In this document: in pieces, positions 19,892 to 28,111 of the stretch | How the letters are laid out: each line of letters starts with the position of its first letter | Position numbering within the stretch: position 1 is the stretch's first letter | Virus record (IMG/VR): IMGVR_UViG_3300024226_000001 | Span: 62,001 to 126,000 of that record | From: a virus | Length of the DNA stretch: 64,000 nucleotides | Strand: one strand, 5' to 3' | Made by a program: the position numbers and the translations under genes | The notes under the pieces: generated by a model | Database searches by the model: none | Told to the model about the DNA's origin: nothing | Seen by the model: only the letters and a program-made list of their open reading frames with translations

Positions 19892-19971
19892 ATTTACCAC
19901 TGAGGCTTAAAGTCTTAAGTTATACTGTCTTTTCCCCATAAAGTTTCATAAAATAAAAAGATATATAAAAT
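19892..19971 (+). other. Intergenic leader with GATATATA box close to ATG
   Basis: An 80-base AT-rich gap. It contains AAGATATATA at 19958-19967, only 4 nt from the ATG at 19972. If the box acts here, the transcript would be nearly leaderless, so this copy is doubtful as a promoter for that gene. Confidence 0.3.
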
Positions 19972-20163
19972 ATGCAAACAGATAGAGAAATAATACCGGC
20001 ACACCTATTAAAGCTTAAAGAGATTTTAAGTGATATGGTAACTCAACATAGAATAACAGAAAATGAAATGATAGATATGTTAAGAAAGGCTGGTTTAGCT
20101 CGTCTTCCAAACTCTTCTTCAAAGTGGATTGACGAATCTGGATCAACCTATTCAGAGTTATAA
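19972..20163 (+). CDS. Small protein upstream of gp32, unknown function
   Basis: A 63-residue protein, largely helical by eye (HLLKLKEILSDMVTQHR, then ENEMIDMLRKAGL). In T4, small transcription genes (33, dsbA) lie beside gene 32, so a role in late transcription is conceivable, but no sequence feature supports naming it. It has its own ATG with an A/T-rich leader and no overlap with its neighbours. Confidence 0.55.
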   Translation: MQTDREIIPAHLLKLKEILSDMVTQHRITENEMIDMLRKAGLARLPNSSSKWIDESGSTYSEL

Positions 20164-20189
20164 TTCTTCCCCCTGCCCCCTGCAATACG

Positions 20190-20197
20190 GATATATA
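20190..20197 (+). promoter_or_regulatory. GATATATA box upstream of gp32 leader
   Basis: GATATATA in the gene 32 leader, about 100 nt before the gp32 start. If it acts as a -10 element, transcripts would begin at or just after the 5' strand of the hairpin at 20199. The link to the operator structure is inferred. Confidence 0.35.
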
Positions 20198-20198
20198 G

Positions 20199-20294
20199 AA
20201 TAGTTATTATTGTGAAACCTTTTAGGAATTGCATGTATAACTATTGAAAGTTTTTTAAAGATTAAAGACATTAACGTAAATTAAAGCAATTAAA
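20199..20294 (+). promoter_or_regulatory. Candidate gp32 autoregulatory mRNA operator (pseudoknot plus UUAAA repeats)
   Basis: The leader can form a perfect 9-bp stem (20199-20207 with 20237-20245). Its 29-nt loop holds AAACCUUU (20215-20222), which can pair with AAAGUUU immediately after the stem (20247-20253, one bulged C), giving an H-type pseudoknot. Downstream to the ATG is unstructured DNA with UUAAA at 20255, 20262, 20281 and 20290. T4 gene 32 is autoregulated by the same arrangement: a pseudoknot nucleates gp32, which then spreads over UUAAA-type repeats across the start site. The function here is inferred by analogy. Confidence 0.55.
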
Positions 20295-20297
20295 GAC

Positions 20298-21254
20298 ATG
20301 GCAGATTTTGACATTTTTAACCTCAGCGTATCAGACGTTGAAACTCATGAAACAAAGAGCTCAAGCTCTACAAATGAGATCTACAAACCATCCGCAGATG
20401 ATGGTAAAGACGGAACTTACAAAGCACTTATTCGTTTTGTTCCAAACCCAACAAACCCAAGAAATTCATTAGTTAAAAAGTATGTACACTGGCTAACTGA
20501 CGCTAACGGCGATGGAAGACTTATTGATTCACCTTCAACGGTAGGAGATAAGTGTCCAATTGCAGATGCATTCTTCAAACTTCGTAAGAGTGATTCAGCA
20601 GTAGACCGTAAGATGAGCGACAAGCTTAAGCGTAGAGAACAGTATTACTCACTTATCAAAGTAGTGAAAGATCCTCAGAACCCTGAATTAGAAGGTACTT
20701 ATAAAGTATTTAAATTCGGTTACAAAATTAAAGAGAAGATCGAAGAAGAAACTAAACCTGCATTTGGTGAACCAACTCAGATTTATGATTTATTCGAAGG
20801 AAAGAACTTTGAACTTATTATTACTCGCCAAGGTGAATATAATAACTATGATAAGTCTAAATTCTCTGCAACTAGATCAGCTATTGCAATTGATGGAAAA
20901 CCAGCTGAAAGAAACCAAGAAGCTATGACATCTATTAAAGGTGAATTAGATACAGCGCCATCTTTAGATCCTTATGGATATAAGAAATGGGATGCTGAAA
21001 CTCTTGACTTTGTCAATGGTATTTTAAGACAATATCTTAACCCTGGTTCTTCAATGGATTCTGTAATTTCTACACCGAAGCCAGCTGCTAAAAAAGCAGC
21101 AGTAAAAGAAGCAGCTCCGGTAACAGGAAATGATGCTAACTTTGAATTCCCTGACACAATGACAGCGACTCCAACGGCAGCAGAAACAAAATCTTCAACT
21201 GCATCAGCAGATAGCGATGATCTAGATTCTTTCTTAGATGAAATCGGAATCTAA
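20298..21254 (+). CDS. 32: Single-stranded DNA-binding protein gp32
   Basis: A protein of 318 residues (T4 gp32 has 301). It binds ssDNA cooperatively at forks and recombination intermediates and coordinates gp43, gp41/61 and UvsX. Core matches to T4 gp32 include YKALIRFVP, VVKDPQNPE, the following VFKFGYKI, the (E/W)GKNFEL strand and the YNNYDKSKF segment corresponding to FSNYDESKF. The C-terminus is the expected flexible acidic tail (SDDLDSFLDEIGI), which recruits partner proteins. Of the four T4 zinc ligands (His-Cys-Cys-Cys) only a single Cys, in DKCPIA, is recognisable, so the zinc site seems lost. The leader carries a T4-like autoregulatory structure. The last 17 bases overlap the primase gene. 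Confidence 0.93.
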   Translation: MADFDIFNLSVSDVETHETKSSSSTNEIYKPSADDGKDGTYKALIRFVPNPTNPRNSLVKKYVHWLTDANGDGRLIDSPSTVGDKCPIADAFFKLRKSDSAVDRKMSDKLKRREQYYSLIKVVKDPQNPELEGTYKVFKFGYKIKEKIEEETKPAFGEPTQIYDLFEGKNFELIITRQGEYNNYDKSKFSATRSAIAIDGKPAERNQEAMTSIKGELDTAPSLDPYGYKKWDAETLDFVNGILRQYLNPGSSMDSVISTPKPAAKKAAVKEAAPVTGNDANFEFPDTMTATPTAAETKSSTASADSDDLDSFLDEIGI

Positions 21255-22320
21255 AAAAATCACAGAAGATTTAAAGCAGAAGGTCAGAAGTTTAGTTAAA
21301 CAAGTTTGTGTAAAAGAACATACTGACCCTAACAAACACATGATTAAGGAAATGCCAGGTCGTTTAAACCTGGCATGCCCTTATTGTGGTGACTCGCATG
21401 GTGAAACTCATAAGAAAAGAGGTAATCTATATTGGGCAACGTTACAATTCCACTGCTTTAATTGTGGACAACACTCAGATCTATATGGTTTTTTAAAAGA
21501 TCATCACCTAAAATTCAAAGATACTCAAGATTCTATTACAATTATAGAATACATTAAAGAACACAAAGTATCTGTTAATGAAGTAGACACTCTACAACAT
21601 GGTGTATTTAAAACCTTATATGATTTATCACCTACGAGAAAGGAACTTAAAGAAGTTTTTAAACTAGTAGAGATAGAACCAGGAGATCCTGCTTTTTTCT
21701 ATTTAAAGAACAGGTTTTTACATAAGAAGCTTAATCACTTCTTGTATTCTCCCAGAGATAAAAGAATCTTAGTTTTAAACTTAGCACCTGAAGGTAAGGT
21801 TATAGGATTTCAAAGTAGATCTTTAAGGAAAAGTAAAAACACAAGATATCTAACATACGATATAGAAAAGATATATCAGGAAATGAATAAAGAAATACCT
21901 CTCCAGGATGAACAGCTTATATCCTCTAAGAAGTTATCAACTTTGTTTGGTATCATGACTGCAAACTTCCAAATGCCCTGTACGGTATTCGAAGGACCTT
22001 TAGATGCCTTATTTATGCCTAACTCTATAGCATTGGCGTCTGTAACCAGATCAACCGAAGAGTTAGATGAAATTCCAACAATACGATATATGTTTGATAA
22101 TGACGAAGCAGGAAAATCAAAGATGATGCAAAAATTAAAAAGAGGTAAAGAAGTATTTACATGGGACAAATTTATGTCTGAATCAAAGATGGATAAATAT
22201 CCTAGCAAGATTAAAGATCTAAACGATCTAGTTATCGCTGCTTGGAAAACAAAAAATAAATGTTTATCCACAATGGATAAGTATTTTAGTAATTCACGAC
22301 TAGATGCTTATTACTTATGA
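21238..22320 (+). CDS. 61: DNA primase (gp61-type)
   Basis: A protein of 360 residues (T4 gp61: 342). It makes RNA primers for lagging-strand synthesis with helicase gp41. The N-terminal zinc finger is visible as Cys47/Cys50 (CPYC) and Cys73/Cys76 (CFNC), which read template trigger sites. The Toprim-type catalytic core shows EGPLDAL with Glu252 and FDNDEAGK with Asp287/Asp289, the metal-binding acidic residues. It overlaps the end of gp32 by 17 bases and the next small gene by 4 (ATGA), so it is expressed in the gp32 transcription unit. Assignment is strong at family level. Confidence 0.9.
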   Translation: MKSESKKITEDLKQKVRSLVKQVCVKEHTDPNKHMIKEMPGRLNLACPYCGDSHGETHKKRGNLYWATLQFHCFNCGQHSDLYGFLKDHHLKFKDTQDSITIIEYIKEHKVSVNEVDTLQHGVFKTLYDLSPTRKELKEVFKLVEIEPGDPAFFYLKNRFLHKKLNHFLYSPRDKRILVLNLAPEGKVIGFQSRSLRKSKNTRYLTYDIEKIYQEMNKEIPLQDEQLISSKKLSTLFGIMTANFQMPCTVFEGPLDALFMPNSIALASVTRSTEELDEIPTIRYMFDNDEAGKSKMMQKLKRGKEVFTWDKFMSESKMDKYPSKIKDLNDLVIAAWKTKNKCLSTMDKYFSNSRLDAYYL

Positions 22321-22529
22321 TAGACGATTACGTACAAATGGTAAATGACGAATTAGATCAATTCGAAGAAGATGGAAAAAGACACAAAAATCTAAAAATG
22401 ATTATTGGGTTTGCAGCAGCCGATTTATCACACGCTGAAAAAGAAATTAAAATAACTCCTAAATACAAAAAGAAATTTAAGAGTCAAGTTTATATTAAGA
22501 AGAATACTAATAATAACTCATTATTCTAA
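22317..22529 (+). CDS. Small basic protein of unknown function
   Basis: A 70-residue protein starting in a 4-base ATGA overlap with the primase stop, so translationally coupled. The N-terminal half is acidic and helical; the C-terminal third is Lys-rich (PKYKKKFKSQVYIKK), which could bind nucleic acid. I recognise no family. Its position between primase and UvsY suggests a replication or recombination accessory. Confidence 0.6.
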   Translation: MIDDYVQMVNDELDQFEEDGKRHKNLKMIIGFAAADLSHAEKEIKITPKYKKKFKSQVYIKKNTNNNSLF

Positions 22530-22539
22530 AAAACACCAC

Positions 22540-22977
22540 ATGACAGAACAATCAACTAACAAATCTAAGATTGTACAATTAGACGAATATTTAGCAAACC
22601 AAAGATCAGAATGGACTTTAAAGATTAAAGAACTTACTGCAAACTTAAAAGAAGGTATTAACCTAGAAGATGTTAGTGCATATACATTAAGTTATAGGCA
22701 AATATTAGTTGAAAATTTAGCAACTATCGCTGGTAAAATTAGAACACAGAAGGGAACAGTAGACAAGTTATATAAACAGAAATGGATTGAATATTATAAG
22801 TTTGATTATAAGATAACGGATAAACAAAGAGAACGTTTTATCGACGCAGATCTTTCAGATGATAAACAGATTTTGGATTTACTTGAAAGCCAAAAGGCCT
22901 TTATTGAAGGCTCAGTAAAAACTCTCGACAATATGGGCTTTGCAATAAAGAATCGCCTTGATATTTCGAGACTGTAA
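22540..22977 (+). CDS. uvsY: Recombination mediator UvsY-like
   Basis: A protein of 145 residues (T4 UvsY: 137). UvsY loads the UvsX recombinase on gp32-covered ssDNA. The C-terminal part, from LLESQKAFIEGSVKTLDNMG on to FAIKNRLDI, follows T4 UvsY, where a similar helix ends GFAIKHIQDM. The middle is a Lys-rich helical region. It lies directly before the UvsW helicase; uvsW and uvsY are also adjacent in T4, which strengthens a call based on short similarity. Confidence 0.7.
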   Translation: MTEQSTNKSKIVQLDEYLANQRSEWTLKIKELTANLKEGINLEDVSAYTLSYRQILVENLATIAGKIRTQKGTVDKLYKQKWIEYYKFDYKITDKQRERFIDADLSDDKQILDLLESQKAFIEGSVKTLDNMGFAIKNRLDISRL

Positions 22978-22994
22978 AAAAAGTTAAATGAAAA

Positions 22995-24503
22995 TTGATT
23001 TTAACTCTAACAGATGATAATCAATTCTTACGAATTGATGAAGCAGAGGAACTTGAACTAGAGCAGATTAAAATATCTTTAACTAAAAGAATTGATAGTT
23101 GGAGATTTAATCCTTTAGTCAAGAAAGGAATATGGGACGGATATGTTTCATACATCAAAGACGATAAGTGGATTCCCGCCGGTCTTTGGAGATACGTTAT
23201 GCTCATTTGCAAGGAATATAAGTTTGATCTTAAACTTAATGGAATTCAAAGACTATTTGATAGAAACATAGGTGCAGAATCATTTGAAGCATGGGCTTTA
23301 GAATTTTTTGAGGGTAGTAAATTTGTTCCAAGGGATTATCAAATAGAAACAGCATTTAATATCCTAAAGTTTAGGAGATGTTTAGCTGAATTAGCAACTT
23401 CCGCTGGGAAAACACTTATTAGTTTTTTAACAGTGGCGTATATGTTAGAAAAAGAAAAGGCCGAAAAGATATTATTTATAGTTCCTAATGTTTCTCTAGT
23501 TGTTCAGGCCCATGAAGATTTCCACGAATACAATAATAAGAATAGAATAAAACTAAAGATACAACAGATATATGCCGGCCAGAAAATAAAGTCAGACAGG
23601 AATGTAGTGATAGGTACATATCAGTCCTTAGTTAAAAAGCCTAAAGAATATTTTCAACAGTTCGATGCTGTTATTGTAGATGAAACTCATAAAGCGAAAT
23701 CTAATTCTATTAAGACTATATTACAAAAATGTACAAGTGCACAATATAAATATGGTTTATCGGGTACAATTCCTAAAGATGGATCTTTAGACAAGTTAAC
23801 ACTAATGAGTCAAACGGGTCCTGTAATTAGCGAAGTTAAGGCTGCATTTTTACAGAGTCAGGGTCACATCGCTAAATGTAAAGTAAAAGTAATTGAAATG
23901 AATTACGCACCTGATTCCGCCAAAAAAGCATTTGAAGAATTAGCATTTAATAAGTATGATAGGAAGGATGTTTTTCAACTGGAACAAAATTATATTATTA
24001 ATTCTTTTGGTAGACTTAATTTTATATGTAATGTTGTTGGCAAGGTCCCTAGGAACTCTCTAGTTCTGTTTCATAGAATAGAACATGGTAAAAAAATATA
24101 CGAACAGCTCCGCCAAAACTCAGATAAAAGAGTTTTTTATGTAGATGGAGGAACAGATAAAGATATTAGAGAAGAATATAAAAAGAAAATGGAAGCAGGA
24201 GATGAAGTAGTTATTGTAGCGAGTTATGGTACATTTTCTACTGGAATTTCCATTAAGAAAATACACAATATATTCTTTACAGAGTCATTTAAGTCCGAGG
24301 TGATCATCAGGCAGTCAATTGGTAGAGGTCTAAGGCAGCATGAGTCTAAAGAAGCTGTATTAATTGTCGATTTTGTGGATGACATTAGAACTGACGAATG
24401 GGATAACTATTTATATAAACATAGTAAGGCGAGGCAGAAAATTTATAAACAAGAGAAATTTGAGTATAGTATTAAGAAAGTCAAATTTGACGGAGATATA
24501 TAG
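22995..24503 (+). CDS. uvsW: RNA-DNA/DNA helicase UvsW
   Basis: A superfamily 2 helicase of 502 residues (T4 UvsW: 503). UvsW unwinds R-loops and branched DNA, switching replication from origin- to recombination-dependent mode. The N-terminal domain has the UvsW pattern WRFNPLVKKGIWDG (T4 YRFNPRFRYGNWDG). Motif I is ATSAGKT (134-140), motif II DETH, and motif VI QSIGRGLRQ. The frame has no ATG; a TTG at 22995 is the best start because a stop lies two codons upstream. An ATG at 22988 is in another frame and ends after nine codons. Initiation may therefore be weak or regulated. Confidence 0.92.
   Translation: MILTLTDDNQFLRIDEAEELELEQIKISLTKRIDSWRFNPLVKKGIWDGYVSYIKDDKWIPAGLWRYVMLICKEYKFDLKLNGIQRLFDRNIGAESFEAWALEFFEGSKFVPRDYQIETAFNILKFRRCLAELATSAGKTLISFLTVAYMLEKEKAEKILFIVPNVSLVVQAHEDFHEYNNKNRIKLKIQQIYAGQKIKSDRNVVIGTYQSLVKKPKEYFQQFDAVIVDETHKAKSNSIKTILQKCTSAQYKYGLSGTIPKDGSLDKLTLMSQTGPVISEVKAAFLQSQGHIAKCKVKVIEMNYAPDSAKKAFEELAFNKYDRKDVFQLEQNYIINSFGRLNFICNVVGKVPRNSLVLFHRIEHGKKIYEQLRQNSDKRVFYVDGGTDKDIREEYKKKMEAGDEVVIVASYGTFSTGISIKKIHNIFFTESFKSEVIIRQSIGRGLRQHESKEAVLIVDFVDDIRTDEWDNYLYKHSKARQKIYKQEKFEYSIKKVKFDGDI
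24493..24502 (+). promoter_or_regulatory. Putative late promoter box GAGATATATA
   Basis: The box overlaps the end of uvsW and ends 34 nt before the ATG at 24537, the first gene of the internal-protein block. Activity is inferred. Confidence 0.45.
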
Positions 24504-24536
24504 AATAACGAAACTAAATTAAATAAACATTAAAAA

Positions 24537-26663
24537 ATGGCACAAGTTAATAAAATTTCTTCATTTAAATCGTTTACAGAGATTAGAAAACAGGAATCTG
24601 TTAGTAAACTTAGAGAAGAAAACAATTTAAAAAGACAAGAATCAGTTGGTAAAATAGCTGCTATTCTAGATGAATTAGGATTAACTTCTTTCGAAGGTTT
24701 AGAAGAAGATCAGAAAGAATCAATTATCTCAAAAATATTTGGAGATGTTTCAGAAGAAGAAATAGCTGAAATAGAAGTAGAGGTAGAAGATGTTACTGCA
24801 TCAGAAGAAGTTACTGAATCAGACGAACCAAAGTGTACTAATAAAAAAGGACATTTATATAAGCAAATTGACAAGGACGGAACGGTAGAATGCGTACACT
24901 GTGGTCTAAGAAATTCATTAAGCGAATCTTTAGTTACTGAAGCTAAGACCGTTACTAAAGCAGCAATTGAAGAAATTGGTGATTTTAGAGACAGTGAAGG
25001 ATATTCTTCTAATCAATACTATATACTAGCTGACTTCATTGATGGAGAAATCACTATGAAAGATCTTTCAAAATTAGTAAAGTCTAAAGAAGTACAAAAA
25101 GAATTAAAGGGAGAAGATGAAATCGATATGGAACATATTGAAGAATTTTCAGAATCTTTAGTTACTGAAAAAGCTAAATTTAAAGTAGGAGATACTACTG
25201 AAAATTCAATTGGAAGCGAAGTTGAAATAATCGCTATCGATAATTGGAGAAAGATATCAAAGCAATTTAAAAAAGAAATGGGATCAGATGCAGATTCATA
25301 CGGATATGAAGATACTGCAAAGGGAGATTACTATCTTGCTAAAATTGTTAAAAGTGAAGAAGGTGATGAAGGTGATTTAGGTATATTCCCAGTTGAATAC
25401 GATCACGCAAATTACTGGGGATTAGGAGAATCATTAATGAATGAGGCCTTAGATATTAAATATAAAAGAGATGCAAAGAAAGTATTAACTCAATACAATA
25501 AAATATTTGCAGAACTAGGAAGCTTAACAGCTGATAAAATTTCTCACTTAGGAGCTATTAAATATATTTACGCTGAAGCATTAACTGATGCTAATTTCCA
25601 TAGAGAAAGAACAGCTACTGAAAAAATTATCAAAGGAAGATTAGGAAGTGTTACTGTTAATCCTTTAACTCTTGGTAAACAAGCTATTATAGTAGGAGCA
25701 AAGAAAATATCACAGATATTAGATGAGTATTATTCTAGAATTTCAAATGCTGCCGGATGGTCAGGTATTGGAGTTGCTGAAGGCACTGCTCTATATTTAG
25801 AATCTATTGGTGAATCTAAACTTGCTGAAAAATTATTAGCAGGATTTAACGCAGTAGAAGAATCAGTTAAGTTTCAATTAACTGAAGAAGAAATTTCTTT
25901 AAAAGAATCTAAATTTAACGAAGTAATCAATTATGTAATTAATGAAGGAACTAGAGGTCAATTTGGTAAAATAGACAAGAAAGGAAATATTACTTCAGTA
26001 TATACTCACTATGATTCATATCCTGAAAACATGTTGCCTATTATTAAATCAACCTTTAAAAGTGGTAAAAATGTAGATTTTGTTCTTAAAAATGGAGATA
26101 ATTCAGGTTTAGATAAAGACGTTAAGAAAATTAATTTCTATGGCGGAGATGTTAATCTGATGAAAGGTAATGTTAAGAATATTAACAAATATATTAAAGA
26201 TGCAAATTACGAAGGTGGTGCAGAATTCGTTTATTTATGGGATGAAGGTTCTAAAAAATGGATGATGGCAGATATCTACGGAGAAACTGGATTAGTTCCA
26301 GCATTTGAATCAAATATTTATGAAGGTACTACTACATCTTTAGATGAATTTACAACTGACACTAAAAGTTACTCAGGTGCTTTAGCATATTCTTTTAAGA
26401 ATCATAAAAAGAATTTTGATAAAAATATTAAAGTAAGTGTTGCTCTTGGAGATAAGTTTAAATTTACAAATGAAAAAGGAGGTATTGTAATGCAAAGGTC
26501 TCATGGTCCTGAATTTGACACAGTATGGTTATCAGCTGATAAGAAAAAAGCTCAAAAAGTTGCAGATTGGCTTAAATCAGAAGGTGCTGAGATTGTTCTT
26601 TTCGGCCCAAAGACTAGATCATTTGTTGGTAGCAAAGAAGAATTTATCGATAGATATTTATAA
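24537..26663 (+). CDS. Probable internal head polyprotein with capsid leader
   Basis: A protein of 708 residues. The N-terminus has the leader pattern SFKSFTEI. Candidate prohead-protease sites of the form (hydrophobic)-x-E recur at SLVTE135|A, SLVTE211|K, SLMNE303|A and YVINE470|G. They divide the chain into segments of roughly 75-240 residues with different character. Residues 100-122 form a zinc-ribbon-like C-x5-H...C-x2-C group. The last segment (after 471) is beta-rich and ends FIDRYL. No enzyme motif is recognised. By analogy to T4 internal proteins it would be packaged, cleaved by gp21 and possibly injected. A strong hairpin terminator follows. The cleavage prediction is inference. Confidence 0.75.
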   Translation: MAQVNKISSFKSFTEIRKQESVSKLREENNLKRQESVGKIAAILDELGLTSFEGLEEDQKESIISKIFGDVSEEEIAEIEVEVEDVTASEEVTESDEPKCTNKKGHLYKQIDKDGTVECVHCGLRNSLSESLVTEAKTVTKAAIEEIGDFRDSEGYSSNQYYILADFIDGEITMKDLSKLVKSKEVQKELKGEDEIDMEHIEEFSESLVTEKAKFKVGDTTENSIGSEVEIIAIDNWRKISKQFKKEMGSDADSYGYEDTAKGDYYLAKIVKSEEGDEGDLGIFPVEYDHANYWGLGESLMNEALDIKYKRDAKKVLTQYNKIFAELGSLTADKISHLGAIKYIYAEALTDANFHRERTATEKIIKGRLGSVTVNPLTLGKQAIIVGAKKISQILDEYYSRISNAAGWSGIGVAEGTALYLESIGESKLAEKLLAGFNAVEESVKFQLTEEEISLKESKFNEVINYVINEGTRGQFGKIDKKGNITSVYTHYDSYPENMLPIIKSTFKSGKNVDFVLKNGDNSGLDKDVKKINFYGGDVNLMKGNVKNINKYIKDANYEGGAEFVYLWDEGSKKWMMADIYGETGLVPAFESNIYEGTTTSLDEFTTDTKSYSGALAYSFKNHKKNFDKNIKVSVALGDKFKFTNEKGGIVMQRSHGPEFDTVWLSADKKKAQKVADWLKSEGAEIVLFGPKTRSFVGSKEEFIDRYL

Positions 26664-26681
26664 TAAAAAATAAAAATAAAC

Positions 26682-26712
26682 TGACCTGGATTTTTCCGGG
26701 TCAAGTTTTTTA
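26682..26712 (+). terminator. Intrinsic terminator after leader-bearing polyprotein
   Basis: An 8-bp stem (26682-26689 with 26696-26703, one G-T pair), a 6-nt loop and a T-rich tail, placed 19 bases after the stop of the upstream gene. Confidence 0.8.
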
Positions 26713-26730
26713 ATTATATTAGCTATATAC

Positions 26731-28101
26731 ATGGAACTAAATAACAACTTTGTAGATTTTATTCAACATCACGCAGATGCACAAGGCATGACCAGAGAGG
26801 AATATGTTGCACATTATATGAGTGAAAATAAGAGTAAAGTTTTATCATTTGACGAATATATCGTTGAAAAATACAATACACTTAAAGAAGAATTAATCTT
26901 AGAAGGCGGTGCAGCTGGTCACATGTCTCATCCTTTCGATGAAAAAGATTTAACATTCGCAGATTTTAAAAAGATCGTAACGTCCGGTCTTCAAGGAGAA
27001 TTAAACTTTGAAGAGGTAGCCACTGAAAAAACAGACGGTCAAAATCTATTAGCAACCGTAAAAAACGGAGTTACGATGTTTTCTAGAAATAAAGGTCAAT
27101 TAATTAGTCCCGTTGATTTAGACGGTATTATAGAAATGTTTGAAAAGCATGAGGTACCTTTAGTGCGAGAAACATACGTGTTTGCAGCTAAAGATCTAAA
27201 TGAAGCTCTTCCAAAAATTAAAGATCAGTCCATATTTAATGACGGTAAAGATTTTATAAATATAGAATTAATCTATTCTAAAAACCCAAATGTAATCTAT
27301 TACGAAAGAGATGTTCTTCAATTTCACGATATTCAAGAAACTGATGGGAATGGTAATATTACAGGATCTAGAAAAATAGCAGGAGAATTAGTCAAAGCTT
27401 TAAAGGAAGTAGATGCCGATGTTCAAAAGACATTTACAATAATTCCTCCTCAGATTTTAAAACTAGGTAAAGATATTAATTTTGATAAAAATCAAGCTAA
27501 ATTTATAAAGCAGATTGAAAAATTAAGAGATCGTTATAACTTAACAGACGGTGACGAAGTTTCTAGATATCATGAAATGTGGTGGAGAGAAACAATAGAT
27601 GCAAATTTCCCAGATTTACAACAAGACTATAAGGAAGGTTTATTATTAAGATGGGCTTATGGAGATAAAAAGTCTTTAAATATGAGATCACTTGCAAAGG
27701 AGATAGGAAAAGATGAAGCTGCTTCTGTTAAGAAATTTGACAAAGAAGATGTTAAAAAGAAATATAAAGAAAACATTAGACCGTTTGAAGATTTATTTTT
27801 AGAACTAGGGTCTATAATTCTTATGAATGCTTCTAATTTTGTAGCTGCAAATCCAGACAAAGAGATGCAAAGACTACATAATCAAATTAGATCAGAATCT
27901 GAAAAGATCAAAAAAGATGGAAGCGTTACTCAGATCGAAAAGGTAATGAAAGAACTAGAGAGATTAGATAGAATTGGAGGAGTAGAATCTATCATACCAA
28001 CTGAAGGAATAGTTTTTGTATATAAAGGAAAGACTATGAAACTAACAGGTACTTTTGCTGCTATCAATCAGCTGATGGGAATCATAAAGTACGGAAGATA
28101 A
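26731..28101 (+). CDS. Nucleotidyltransferase-type nucleic acid ligase
   Basis: A protein of 456 residues. Motif I of the covalent nucleotidyltransferase superfamily (ligases and capping enzymes) is visible as EKTDGQ with Lys100 as the AMP-accepting residue. A motif III-like IELIY follows, motif IV is EGIVF with Glu425, and motif V is MKLTG with Lys437. About 200 residues separate motifs III and IV, more than usual, so there is an insertion of helical character. Before the catalytic domain there is a leader-like stretch (SFDEYIVE, residues 39-46) and a candidate cut site ELILE58|G. It is followed 10 bases later by a second ligase-type gene. RNA repair or ligation is likeliest; the substrate is unknown. 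Confidence 0.75.
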   Translation: MELNNNFVDFIQHHADAQGMTREEYVAHYMSENKSKVLSFDEYIVEKYNTLKEELILEGGAAGHMSHPFDEKDLTFADFKKIVTSGLQGELNFEEVATEKTDGQNLLATVKNGVTMFSRNKGQLISPVDLDGIIEMFEKHEVPLVRETYVFAAKDLNEALPKIKDQSIFNDGKDFINIELIYSKNPNVIYYERDVLQFHDIQETDGNGNITGSRKIAGELVKALKEVDADVQKTFTIIPPQILKLGKDINFDKNQAKFIKQIEKLRDRYNLTDGDEVSRYHEMWWRETIDANFPDLQQDYKEGLLLRWAYGDKKSLNMRSLAKEIGKDEAASVKKFDKEDVKKKYKENIRPFEDLFLELGSIILMNASNFVAANPDKEMQRLHNQIRSESEKIKKDGSVTQIEKVMKELERLDRIGGVESIIPTEGIVFVYKGKTMKLTGTFAAINQLMGIIKYGR

Positions 28102-28111
28102 ATAATATAAT

